Of a stretch of DNA of 64,000 nucleotides, positions 55,348 to 64,000 are shown one piece after another. The position numbers were made by a program, and so were the translations under genes. The first letter of the stretch is position 1. Every line of letters begins with the position of its first letter. Below the pieces are notes generated by a model, which saw only the letters and a program-made list of their open reading frames with translations, was not told where the DNA came from and searched no databases. Source of the stretch: Rhodocyclaceae bacterium (GTDB taxonomy: Bacteria; Pseudomonadota; Gammaproteobacteria; Burkholderiales; Rhodocyclaceae); the NCBI GenBank assembly GCA_016702335.1, contig JADJEF010000018.1, forward strand, positions 744,001 through 808,000, in the 5' to 3' direction.

Positions 55348-56445
55348 TCAGTCGTGGTAATAGATGGGAACGCGCCCTGCGAGCGCGCAAAACAGTTCAT
55401 AAGCGATGGTTCCGGCCGCCGAGGCCACTTCGTCAGCCGAAACGTGACCGGCACCCTCGCCGCCCCACAAAATCGCCGTGTCACCAGCGCCGACTTGCGG
55501 AAAATCGGTCAAATCAACGCAGAGTTTATCCATGGAGACCCTCCCCAGCGTGCGCGTGCGCTGCCCGCCGACAGAAATTGGCGTACCGGTGCCGGCGTGG
55601 CGCGGATAGCCGTCGCCATAGCCACACGCGACTACGCCAATACGCATGGGCCGGTCGGCGACAAACGTCCCGCCGTAGCCCACACGATCACCCGCTGCCA
55701 GTTCGCGCACCGAGATAACTTCGCTTTGCAGTGTCATGACCGTTTGCAAGCCCAGTGATTGGGCCGTATGCCGTTGCGGGCAGGGCGAGGCACCGTAGAG
55801 CATGATGCCCGGGCGCACCCAGTTGCCCGCACCGCCAACCTGCTCGGGAAAACGCATCAGCGCCGCCGAATTGGCCACGGTTCGGGGCACGCGCATGCCG
55901 GCAGTCATGCGTTCAAACTCAGCCATTTGCTCGGCAATGCCACGCTCTCCGTCTGCATCGGCGAAATGGGTCATAAGCGTGAGCGAAGAAGCGCAGCGCG
56001 CCTGCTCGACGAGGCCAAGCGCCTTGCGCAGTTCGGCGGCATTCAAACCCAGCCGGCGCATGCCGGTGTCGATCTTCACCACCAGCGGCAAGCCACCGGG
56101 AAGACGTGCAGCGGCCAATGCTTTCGCCTGCCATAACGCATGTATGACCGCCGTCAAACGGTATTCGGCAAAGAGGGCCAACTCTTCGGCTTGGTAAAAA
56201 CCTTCCATGACCATCAGCGGCTGGGCAAAACCCTGTTCGCGCAACAGAACGGCCCCTTCCAGTTCAATGAGCGCAATGCCATCGGCACACTGGCGCAGGG
56301 ACTCGGCCATGGGCAGCAGGCCGTGCCCATAGGCATCGGCCTTGAGTATGGCCCACGCCTGCGCGGCGCCTGCCTGACTTTTAGCCAGCAGATAGTTGTT
56401 GCGAAACGCAGCGGTATTGATGCGTGCCACAACAGGGCGCGTCAT
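55348..56445 (-). CDS. alr: Alanine racemase
   Basis: PLP enzyme supplying D-alanine for peptidoglycan. The PLP Lys lies in AILKADAYGHG (about residue 34), the catalytic Tyr in RVGYGGTFVADRP, and the C-terminal block in AAGTIAYELFCAL. The ATG at 56445 has a GGAG ribosome-binding site; the TTG four codons earlier is less likely. The dispersed repeat falls at residues 316-325 (PQVGAGDTAI) just before LWGGEG. In typical Alr proteins this strand already reads similarly, with no extra residues, so here the repeat replaces or coincides with native sequence rather than adding to it. Confidence 0.95.
   Translation of the reverse strand: MTRPVVARINTAAFRNNYLLAKSQAGAAQAWAILKADAYGHGLLPMAESLRQCADGIALIELEGAVLLREQGFAQPLMVMEGFYQAEELALFAEYRLTAVIHALWQAKALAAARLPGGLPLVVKIDTGMRRLGLNAAELRKALGLVEQARCASSLTLMTHFADADGERGIAEQMAEFERMTAGMRVPRTVANSAALMRFPEQVGGAGNWVRPGIMLYGASPCPQRHTAQSLGLQTVMTLQSEVISVRELAAGDRVGYGGTFVADRPMRIGVVACGYGDGYPRHAGTGTPISVGGQRTRTLGRVSMDKLCVDLTDFPQVGAGDTAILWGGEGAGHVSADEVASAAGTIAYELFCALAGRVPIYYHD
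55470..55500 (-). repeat. Dispersed 31-bp repeat inside alr
   Basis: A near-consensus copy, in frame as PQVGAGDTAI before the conserved LWG strand of alanine racemase. Confidence 0.9.
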
Positions 56446-56561
56446 GTTTTTCTCCAAACAGATTCAATTCGCTTATTCTGCCACTCCAAAGGCGACTTCG
56501 ACGTGATGAGTAGTCGCCGTAAAACAGGAGACAGTCGCGCGACGCCGGCACCCGGCTTGTT

Positions 56562-57842
56562 GTGCCGAAATATCGGATGCCTTTCGGTTTCTACATCATC
56601 ATGGCCGCGCAGTTCTTTTCTGCCCTGGCCGACAATGCGCTGCTGATTCTGGCTATCTCCGTGCTGCGTGACATGCAGGCACCCGCGGCCTATGAGCCCT
56701 TGCTCAAGACATTTTTCACCGTGTCTTATGTGGCGCTGGCCGCGTTCGTCGGTGCCTTTGCCGATTCGATGCCCAAGTGGCGCGTGATGTTCATCAGCAA
56801 TAGCATCAAGATCGCGGGTTGCAGCCTGCTCTTTTTCGACGTGCATCCGCTGATGGCCTACGCGGTGGTCGGTCTCGGTGCGGCCGCGTATTCACCCGCC
56901 AAGTACGGAATCCTGACCGAGTATCTGCCCGCGAGCAAGCTGGTGATCGCCAATGGCTGGATCGAAACGCTGACCGTGGGTGCCATCATTCTGGGCACGG
57001 TCGTCGGCGGAGTCCTGATTCATCCCGAGATTGGCGCAATGCTCATGGCCATTGACTTCCCCGGGATCAACTTCGGGCTGGATTCATCGGTCCATATTAA
57101 CCTGATGATCATCGGTGGCTTTTATCTGCTGGCCTCGGTGCTCAATCTTTATATTCCCGACACTGGCGTTGATCACAAACCCTTGCAGAACAGCGCCACC
57201 TACCTCATTCACGAGTTCTCACATTGCGTCAAGCTGCTCTGGCGCGACAAGCTCGGTCAGATCTCCTTGGCGGTGACGACGTTGTTCTGGGGGGCCGGCG
57301 CCACGTTGCAATTCATTGTGATCGAGTGGGCCAGATCTTCACTCAATCTCAATCTGTCCGAAGCCAGCATGCTGCAAGGCATCGTTGCGGTGGGCGTCGC
57401 CATCGGCGCCGTCCTCGCAGCACGGTGGATCACCCTGCGCAAGGCCTTGCGCGTCATCCCGCTCGGGATTGCCATGGGCCTATTCGTGATGTTCATGACG
57501 GTGGCGGACAACCTTTGGGTAGCCGCACCTCTGCTGGTTATTGTGGGCGTTCTATCGGGGTTTTTCGTCGTCCCCATGAACGCACTGCTTCAGCACCGGG
57601 GCCATATTCTGATGGGGGCCGGCCACTCCATAGCCGTCCAGAACTTCAACGAAAACCTCTCGATACTGATCATGACCGCCGTGTATGCGGTACTGATCAA
57701 AGCGCAGCTACCGATTGCCACGGTGATCGTTATCTTCGGCGTGTTTGTCGCCGGCACGATGCTGCTGATACAACGTCGCCATGCCGCGAATCAACGCGAA
57801 CACGACAACGTCGCCCATCTCGACGACACCTGCCACCACTGA
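56562..57842 (+). CDS. lplT: Lysophospholipid transporter LplT
   Basis: A major-facilitator flippase that returns lysophospholipids to the inner leaflet for repair. It has twelve membrane helices over 426 residues. The family start MAAQFFSALADNALLILAI is near the N-terminus, and GAAAYSPAKYGILTEYLP is in the conserved loop. The GTG at 56562 gives the longest reading, while the ATG at 56577 fits family length equally well; neither has a clear ribosome-binding site. The usual partner aas (acyltransferase) is absent here. It diverges from alr, with 116 bases between the starts. Confidence 0.95.
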   Translation: MPKYRMPFGFYIIMAAQFFSALADNALLILAISVLRDMQAPAAYEPLLKTFFTVSYVALAAFVGAFADSMPKWRVMFISNSIKIAGCSLLFFDVHPLMAYAVVGLGAAAYSPAKYGILTEYLPASKLVIANGWIETLTVGAIILGTVVGGVLIHPEIGAMLMAIDFPGINFGLDSSVHINLMIIGGFYLLASVLNLYIPDTGVDHKPLQNSATYLIHEFSHCVKLLWRDKLGQISLAVTTLFWGAGATLQFIVIEWARSSLNLNLSEASMLQGIVAVGVAIGAVLAARWITLRKALRVIPLGIAMGLFVMFMTVADNLWVAAPLLVIVGVLSGFFVVPMNALLQHRGHILMGAGHSIAVQNFNENLSILIMTAVYAVLIKAQLPIATVIVIFGVFVAGTMLLIQRRHAANQREHDNVAHLDDTCHH

Positions 57843-57971
57843 GGCAGGCGCATGGATATCAATCTGATCCGCACGGCATCACTCGTTCGGGGTAGGATAT
57901 GGCTTCTGCAAACGGGGGCACTGCCCGAGCTAGAAACCCTTAAGACCAATCTTAGATGGAGGCGGCTGACG

Positions 57972-58715
57972 TTGTTCAAGCAGTTGATAGCAGCAGTTTT
58001 TCTGGTCTCGGCACTCGTTGGGAATTCATTTGCCCAAGAGAAGATTATCAAACTGACTTCGACCGAGTGGCCGCCCTACACAGGGGCCAAGCTGAAAGAA
58101 CAAGGTGCCTCAGCGGTAGTCGCAAAAGAAGCCTTCAAGGCTATGGGCTACACCCTGGTGGTCGAGTTCTACCCTTGGACACGCGCTGTCACCATGGCCA
58201 AGGAAGATCCCAAGTACATGGGCTACTTTCCGGAGTACCACTCCGCCGACCTCGCCAAGGAGTTCACCTTTTCCGATCCGATGGGCAACGGCCCACTGGG
58301 CTTCGCCGAACGCAATGACAAGCGTGTGACATGGAACTCAATCGATGACCTGAGCAAGTTTCGCGTCGGTGTCGTGCAGGACTACGTCAATACGGAGGAA
58401 TTCGACAAGCGCGTTGCCGACAAGAAGCTTAAGGTTGACGTAACCACCAGCGACCTGAAAAACCTGCAAAAGCTGGATGGTGGCCGCATCGACCTGGCCG
58501 TGGTGGACAAAAACGTGATGGACTACCTGATACGCACGGCCCCTGAACTCGCCAGCGCCAAGACGAGCCTGCGTTTCAACGACAAACTGCTCGAAGACAA
58601 AAAGCTCTACATTTGCTTCAAGAAAGGCGCTGAGGGTGAAAAGCTGGCCAAGATATACAGCGAGGGCCTGAAGAAAATCAATGTTGCTGCCATCATGGCG
58701 CAAAGCCTGAAGTGA
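57972..58715 (+). CDS. Family-3 solute-binding protein (first of three)
   Basis: A 247-residue periplasmic binding protein of SBP_bac_3 type. A TTG at 57972 preceded by GGAGG gives a signal peptide (FKQLIAAVFLVSALVGNSFAQ); the ATG at 57852 lacks a ribosome-binding site and adds a non-signal leader. The mature start KLTSTEWPPYTGAKL and the later VEFYPWTRAVTMAK belong to the PBP subgroup near polar amino acid and Tar-associated sensors. No transporter genes follow. Two more such genes and two kinases are downstream, so a sensory role is possible. Confidence 0.88.
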   Translation: MFKQLIAAVFLVSALVGNSFAQEKIIKLTSTEWPPYTGAKLKEQGASAVVAKEAFKAMGYTLVVEFYPWTRAVTMAKEDPKYMGYFPEYHSADLAKEFTFSDPMGNGPLGFAERNDKRVTWNSIDDLSKFRVGVVQDYVNTEEFDKRVADKKLKVDVTTSDLKNLQKLDGGRIDLAVVDKNVMDYLIRTAPELASAKTSLRFNDKLLEDKKLYICFKKGAEGEKLAKIYSEGLKKINVAAIMAQSLK

Positions 58716-58783
58716 GCTAAGGTGTGCTGTCCGGTGGCCACGTATTCTGCGTTGGCCACCGCGTCGTGTTCAGGGAGACCATG

Positions 58784-59524
58784 ATGAATGCCAGATTGCC
58801 GACATCCTTGTTGTTGCTTGGCCTGCTCAGCGCCCCAGCGCTGGCTCTTGATCTCACCGTCGGGGTTGAATCCTCCGACTATCTGCCGATTTCAAAGGGT
58901 GACAGCGGCACTTACGTCGGCTACGCTCGTGATGTGCTCGACGCTTTTGCCGCGAAGTACGGGCACAAATTTACCTACAAAGCGATGCCGGTAGCGCGCT
59001 TGTATGATGAGTTTCTGGTGCAGAAAAGCGTCGACCTGAAATTCCCCGATAACCCGATCTGGGCACAGAACTTGAAACAAGGTGCCACCATCAGCTACAG
59101 CAAGGGCCTGGTCACAGTCACCGAAGGTTTGATGGTCACCCCGGCCAACAAGGGAAAAGGGCTTGCCGCAGTCGGAAAAATTTCGACCTTGCGCGGTTTT
59201 ACTCCCTGGCCCTACATGGACCAGATAAAAACCAAGAAGATCTCGGTCTCCGAAGTCAATTCGGCTGAAGCGGCGATCAAGATGGTTGAGGGGGGCCGAG
59301 TCGATGGCGTCTATCTGGGCACCCTTGCGACGACTTACATCATGAACGAGGTCTTGAAGCAGCCGGGCATGCTGGTTTTCGACGACAAGTTACCGAACTC
59401 AAAGAATGACTTCACGATATCGTCCATTGCCCACCCCAATGTCATCAAGCAAATGGATGAGTTTCTGGTCACGGAAAAAGACACCGTGGCCAAAATCAAA
59501 AGCAAATACAAGATCAGCGACTGA
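58784..59524 (+). CDS. Family-3 solute-binding protein (second of three)
   Basis: A 246-residue exported binding protein. Of two adjacent ATGs, 58784 is better spaced from the AGGGAG ribosome-binding site (58781 would be too close). The signal peptide ends near ALA. Mature sequence LTVGVESSDYLPISKG, with GYARDVLDAFAAKYG, follows the amino-acid-binding fold; it is only distantly similar to the first copy. A bidirectional-looking hairpin lies between it and the next, convergent copy. Confidence 0.88.
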   Translation: MNARLPTSLLLLGLLSAPALALDLTVGVESSDYLPISKGDSGTYVGYARDVLDAFAAKYGHKFTYKAMPVARLYDEFLVQKSVDLKFPDNPIWAQNLKQGATISYSKGLVTVTEGLMVTPANKGKGLAAVGKISTLRGFTPWPYMDQIKTKKISVSEVNSAEAAIKMVEGGRVDGVYLGTLATTYIMNEVLKQPGMLVFDDKLPNSKNDFTISSIAHPNVIKQMDEFLVTEKDTVAKIKSKYKISD

Positions 59525-59536
59525 GCGCCAATGAAA

Positions 59537-59560
59537 CGCCCACCCCTGTCGGGATGGGCG
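59537..59560. terminator. Hairpin between two convergent binding-protein genes
   Basis: A 10-bp stem (CGCCCACCCC with GGGATGGGCG, one mismatch) and a 4-base loop TGTC in the 55-base gap. It lacks a good T-run on either strand, so termination may be partial or Rho-aided. Confidence 0.6.
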
Positions 59561-59579
59561 CGCGGGGTTGCGTTTCAGA

Positions 59580-60284
59580 TCACTGATATTTCTTGTTGAT
59601 TTTGGCGGTGGTGCCGTCTTTTGCCATGCCGGCCAAGGTGGCATTGAGCTTGTCGATAGTCGCTTGCGGAACGCCCAGGTTGCACGCCAGATACAACTCG
59701 GTCTTCTTGAAATTCAACAGCAGCTTGATCTTGGCATTTTGCTTCTTGGCTGTCCACGGACCAGCAAGGATGCCGGTGGCCCAGATATCTATGCCACCCG
59801 CCATCAGCTTTTTCAGTGATTGCTCGTCATTGGTGGCGTTGTCCAGCTTGAATTTCTGCGCTTCCAGATATTCGGCGACCGCATCTCCGCGATAGCCCCC
59901 TACCTTGTATTTGCGTGCGTCATCCAGGGTTTTCAGCTCGATTTTGCTGTCGGCAAGGGCAAACAGAACCCAGTCGTTGGGTGCCACCGGGCCGACCCAC
60001 AAAAACTTCTTCTCACGATCCTCTGTGCGGGTCGTGGAGTACACGCAGGTGTTTTTCTCCTGCTCAGCCATGTCGATCGCGCGTTGCCACGGGTACATCT
60101 TGATCGTGTAAGGAATTTCGGCTCGCTTGAACAATTCGTGGATCTGCTCGGTAGCACTGCCGATGATTGTTTTGCCACCATCAGTGGTGAAGTTGGTAGG
60201 CGGCGCATCTTCGGTTGTGAGAATCATCGGGTTGGCATAAGCCCACTGCGACGCCAGCAAGCCGATAAACAGTAGTCGTTTCAT
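59580..60284 (-). CDS. Family-3 solute-binding protein (third of three)
   Basis: A 234-residue exported binding protein with a short signal peptide ending in AYA (about 17). Sequence MILTTEDAPPTNF, the YTIKMYPWQRAIDMA motif and the late GVPQATIDKLNATLAGM match the family. It converges on the second copy and lies 23 bases downstream of the CheA-like kinase, so it may be co-transcribed with that kinase and be its ligand sensor; this is inference from position. Confidence 0.88.
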   Translation of the reverse strand: MKRLLFIGLLASQWAYANPMILTTEDAPPTNFTTDGGKTIIGSATEQIHELFKRAEIPYTIKMYPWQRAIDMAEQEKNTCVYSTTRTEDREKKFLWVGPVAPNDWVLFALADSKIELKTLDDARKYKVGGYRGDAVAEYLEAQKFKLDNATNDEQSLKKLMAGGIDIWATGILAGPWTAKKQNAKIKLLLNFKKTELYLACNLGVPQATIDKLNATLAGMAKDGTTAKINKKYQ

Positions 60285-60307
60285 TTTTTCTCCTCCAGAC
60301 AGGGAAG

Positions 60308-63058
60308 TTAATCCGCCATACGATAGGCAAACTTGGCAGGCAGGGTAATGACCAACTTGAACGGGCGGTAGCCTTTCACTACCGATGGGCCGGTAAATTC
60401 CAGGCGCACATCGCCCAGATGCTTGTTCAGGAACTGTCGCACCGCGTCCATGCCCACCCCGCGTCCGGAAACATTGGTCACTGCGGCAGCGGTAGAAAGC
60501 CCGGACAGGAAGATCATCTCGGAAATCTGCTCATCGGTGACGGTTTGCTCGGCGGTCACCTGCCCGTTGCTGAGCGCCTTTTGATAGATGCGCTCCAGCG
60601 CCAGCCCGCGACCGTCGTCAGCCACAGTGAATACCACATGATCTTCATCGGTATCAACCTCGACACAAATCTTGCCTTGTGCAGGCTTGCCGTTGGCCGT
60701 ACGATCAGCCGTGACTTCAAGACCATGGTCCATGGTGTTGCGGAAGACGTGCATGAAGACATTCCGCAGCATCGGCACAATGTCGCGCTTCAGGAGCACG
60801 TCGTGATCAATCACGGTGACATCGGGCGTCTCTTTGTCCAATTGCCGCGCAATTGAAGGCAGCGCGGCGACAATGCCCTTGAGCATTTCATCGATTGATT
60901 CGTAGCGCGTCGCGTTAATGGTTTTGCGGATCTGATGGATTGACGATTTGAGGTCAGTGAGTTGGGACAGGTCATTGATGCCTTCGATTGCATCGGAAAT
61001 ACGCTCGAGCACCGAGGGGTCGATGCTGATTCCTGCCGACACGCCGGCCAGTTTGTCCTTGAAGACCGTTTCGTAGTGCTCAACGCGCGAGCGAGCGTGC
61101 TGCAACTGAGCCAGCAAGGCGGCTTGATCCCACTCGTAATCTTCACGCGTGCGCAACAAACTGTAGGCGGTCTCAGCCTCGTGCACGCTGTCCGTGACGT
61201 AGCTCAGCCCATAGGTCCGGGCATTGCCTTTGATGGTGTGCATGTTGCGGAACAGCGCAGCAATGACATCGAGATCCTTGCTGGGGGTCTTTTCGATAAG
61301 AGCCTTGTTCTCATCCATGAATTCATAAGAGGTGGCAATGAATTCGAGCAACTTGTCCTTCGATAGCGCAAGAATCTGTCCGATGACTTCCAACTGCTCG
61401 CGCTGCTTCTCGGTTTCCAGTTGCAGGGCCTTGAGCTCGGTGACGTCGCGCACTGTCACCATCAGCTTGTCGATGATGTCATCGGCATCCATGACCGGGT
61501 TCCAGTCCAGCTCGAGAATCTTGGTGCGTCCGCCGTCAAACTGCTTGGTGTATTCGGTAACCAGCAGGTGTGAATTGAACTGGAAGTTCATTGCATCTTC
61601 GCCAATCAAGGCATCGATAGTGGCTTCCACCTGGTTCAGCACGTCGCCACCCACGCTGCTGTTGTTAAACAGGAAGGGGCTGACTTTCTGATTGGCGACC
61701 TCCTTGGTGCCATAGATCTCGCACAGAAATGCCGAAAACTCGGGGTGAATCATCGAGTTCTTGGTGATCGTAAAGATGCCCTGCCGCATGTTTTGCAGCA
61801 TGTTATTCACGTCGTTGGTCTTTTGCCGCAACTCGGCCGTGCGCTGCAGGATTCTTTCTTCGAGGTTGCGGTTTTGTTCCTCAATCACCTCGAGCATCTG
61901 AATGTTCTTGATCGTGATGACCGACATGCGGGCAATCGTCAAGGCAAACCCTTCATCTTCTTTATCAAACTCGACCTTGCCCACATCACCGACAAAGTTC
62001 ATGACACCGAACACCTTCTTGTCATCCATCATCGGGACGCAAAGCAGTGCCTTCGGCTTTTCGCGACCTTCAGAAGGTGCATAGCCAGGGGCTTTGCTCA
62101 CATCGGGAATAAACACGGTTTTGCCGGTGGTGGCGACCTGCCCGGCAATGCCCTCGGAGGTTTTGAAGCTTTTTGCAAAGTGCGAACCGCCGCCCATCTC
62201 CGGATAGAACGCGCTTAGTGTGAGGTTGTCCTCGGAATCAAGCAGATAAATCGAGCCCCGTTCCACATGAGTTTGCTCATGCATGACGCGGATAGTCGTT
62301 TCGAGAGCTTCGGTTTGATCATGTATGCCGGCCATCACTTCGCCGGTACTGTTCAGCAGCGCCAGATCAGCCAGTTTGCGTCGGATGGCGTTGCGCATCT
62401 GGTCGAAGCTGACCGCAAGACTCCCGAGTTCGTCGGTACGGCTGGTGTCGATCGCGTAATCAAGATGCCCTGTCGCCAACTGATCAGCACTGGTACGCAG
62501 GGCATTGATCGGACGCTGGATCAGGCGTTTGCCCAAAACCACGATGAAAGCCGCAATGATGAGGACGAATATCAGCGCAAACGCCGAAACCAGCATCGTG
62601 GTGTAGCGGATCAGCGCTTTGACCTTTTCGGTCGAGGTGACAATCTGCACACTCGCGATTTGTTCCCCTTCGCGCATGACCTTACCGGTGTTCTGGATAT
62701 AGTTCGAATCCTTCAGCAGCGCTTCAAAGCTAGTACCCGCGAGGCTTTCACGCAGCTTTTAGGCGACCGGCTTGTCGTTGCCTTCTTTCATGACGCGAAT
62801 GCCGGCCACATCGACATCGAGAAGGAGCGCGGTGAGAATGCCGTCCAGTGCGGCCGTGTCGTAATTCCAGAGCGGTTCGACGAGGCTGATCGAAGCGAGA
62901 TCAGCGCTGTTGGCCGCTTTATTGCTCAGATCGGAAATTGATCGGTCGTAGTTATACATGCCGATCATTACGGTAAAAATCCCCAGACCGACCACAATAC
63001 CAATCAGAACAACCGCATTGAATACACGAACGATGCTGCTATTGATGAATGCAAACAT
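60308..63058 (-). pseudogene. HAMP-GAF-PAS-HPt-CheA-like histidine kinase with internal TAA
   Basis: One continuous frame of 917 codons interrupted only by TAA at 62759-62761 (codon 100). Before it lie a membrane helix (about 12-34) and part of a periplasmic domain (SLVEPLWNYD). After it, in the same frame, come the rest of that domain, a second helix (about 150-172), HAMP, a GAF domain, a coiled-coil, a PAS domain, an HPt domain with MHTIKGNARTYG, and a CheA-type ATPase (VFRNTMDHGLE, VADDGRGL, SGRGVGMDAV). Reinitiation at the ATG at 62677 would give a kinase lacking most of its sensor. It sits directly upstream of the third binding protein. Confidence 0.85.
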
Positions 63059-63122
63059 ACTTCCTCCCCTGTGATCTTGTGTGTGATCTCTTATTCGTGA
63101 TGAATCTGACGCCTCGTTTCAA

Positions 63123-64000
63123 CTATAACCCAACAGGTCCCGCTTCAGGCACATCTTTGGGTAAGCGTAACTGGAACTCGCACCCTTGACCGGGCGATGA
63201 ACTGACATCAATGCCTCCACCTAACAGCCCCGTTGTGAGGTTGTGCACGATATGCAGCCCGAGCCCGCTGCCACCGCGACCCAGTTTGGTGGTGAAAAAG
63301 GGCTCAAATATCCGATTCATGACTTCGGGGGTCATACCGATGCCATCGTCACGATAGATCAAGGTGATATGTTCAGCATCCAGTTCCTCGTAGCGAAAGC
63401 GCATCGTTCCTTGCTCGCGCCCCTCAAACGCGTGGGTCAGAGAATTGCTGATCAGCGCACGCAAAATTTCCCGAAGCGATTCTGGGTAGCCAGTGATGAC
63501 TACGCCCGCCGGTACGGCATTAATCAACACGTAAGGTGACGCCTTAAGCACCGGAGCGAGTTCCCTGATCACGGATTGAACGACCTCATGGAGTTCGAAG
63601 GTACCGCGCTTCGTATCATCACTCACACCTGAAAGCCGCTTGAAACTGCTGACCAGGTCAGCAGCCCGTTGCACATTGCGCAAAAGCAGTTGCGCGCCTT
63701 GACGGATACTGACCAGGAAACTCTCGAGCCCAGATTTGGTCACGCCTGTTGCGCGCAACTGGTCAAATTTTTGGGCACAGTCGTCGATGGTACTGGCGGC
63801 CATCATGGCGTTACCGATGGGGGTATTCAACTCATGTGCGACACCGGCCACCATGGAGCCCAGGGCGGCGAGCTTTTCGGCGCGCAATAATTCGCTCTGG
63901 GTTTTTTTGAGCTTCTGCAACGCCTCCTGGGCTTCAATTTTTGCGGCCGCGTGCCGGTCTATCAAATCGCGCAGCTTGCGCATCGTGAGGTTGAAGCCAC
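63123..64000 (-). CDS. Sensor histidine kinase, 5' end outside the window
   Basis: The reading frame continues past the window edge, so the N-terminus is missing. The visible 292 residues contain a coiled-coil linker, the phospho-acceptor H-box VAGVAHELNTPIGN, an N-box (ILRALISNSLTHAFE), a G1 box (DDGIGM), an F-box (IFEPFFTTK) and a G2 box (GGSGLGLHIV). All catalytic motifs are intact. It is 64 bases upstream of the CheA-like kinase and probably in the same unit. Confidence 0.93.
   Translation of the reverse strand, partial: GFNLTMRKLRDLIDRHAAAKIEAQEALQKLKKTQSELLRAEKLAALGSMVAGVAHELNTPIGNAMMAASTIDDCAQKFDQLRATGVTKSGLESFLVSIRQGAQLLLRNVQRAADLVSSFKRLSGVSDDTKRGTFELHEVVQSVIRELAPVLKASPYVLINAVPAGVVITGYPESLREILRALISNSLTHAFEGREQGTMRFRYEELDAEHITLIYRDDGIGMTPEVMNRIFEPFFTTKLGRGGSGLGLHIVHNLTTGLLGGGIDVSSSPGQGCEFQLRLPKDVPEAGPVGL

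Noticed and set aside
3271..55500. Idea that the dispersed repeat is a DNA uptake sequence
   Set aside because: Some copies contain GCCGTCT, the first bases of the Neisserial uptake sequence GCCGTCTGAA, but the essential CTG is missing and those bases vary between copies while a different 13-base core is fixed.
53908..55758. 616-codon plus-strand open frame across radA, the Old Yellow Enzyme gene and alr
   Set aside because: It is antisense to three well-conserved enzymes and has no recognisable domain; high GC content makes such frames common.

Overview
The window is GC-rich, densely coded DNA from a Gram-negative bacterium. RecJ, RF3, RadA, Alr, LplT, SelO and an MSHA-type pilus cluster together suggest a betaproteobacterium. 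A Rhodocyclales-like relative is my guess and was not tested by any search. I see no rRNA, tRNA, CRISPR array, integrase or transposase.

Layout. 0-13 kb: the 3' part of recJ, a DUF748/AsmA-like envelope protein, an L,D-transpeptidase, a PotD-like binding protein, a SOUL protein, SelO, a LivJ-like lipoprotein and a degenerate EAL-HDOD protein. 13.2-27.8 kb, all on the minus strand: one compact pilus operon, mshM-L-N-E-G-I-J-K, then two large paralogous minor pilins, a response regulator, a histidine kinase and a major-pilin-like gene closed by a strong terminator. mshL is split across three frames in its Ala/Pro linker. 28-31 kb: an OmpA-like protein, YjdM and a membrane Ser/Thr kinase. 31.2-36.5 kb: a tight four-gene minus-strand unit of an SDR, a quinone-oxidoreductase/MaoC fusion, a beta-propeller lipoprotein and a broken PQQ dehydrogenase. 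36.6-48.5 kb: two uncharacterised envelope genes, glycogen phosphorylase, RF3, small genes, a periplasmic protein built of repeated C-x6-C units, a DUF1501/DUF1800 pair and MoaA. 48.5-57.8 kb: a heme-motif GGDEF protein, an FtsX-type permease, RadA, an Old Yellow Enzyme, Alr and LplT. 57.9-64 kb: three family-3 solute-binding proteins without permeases, next to two histidine kinases. One of the kinases has an in-frame TAA.

The most unusual signal is a short dispersed repeat of about 31 bp with an invariant 13-base core (CCAGCGCCGACTT on one strand). It occurs eleven times in the window, in both orientations. Five copies are intergenic and six lie in frame inside five protein genes. It is translated as PQVGAGxTAI in SelO, Alr and the oxidoreductase/MaoC fusion, and as AVxPAPTS in MoaA and the DUF748 protein. 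It sits in loops, N-terminal extensions and an interdomain linker. No copy falls in the 14.5-kb pilus operon.

Three genes (mshL, the PQQ dehydrogenase and the CheA-like kinase) carry frame or stop lesions. Three of the lesions are single-base shifts in or near short G/C runs, so sequencing error must be excluded. Two are in-frame stop codons, which look more like true decay.
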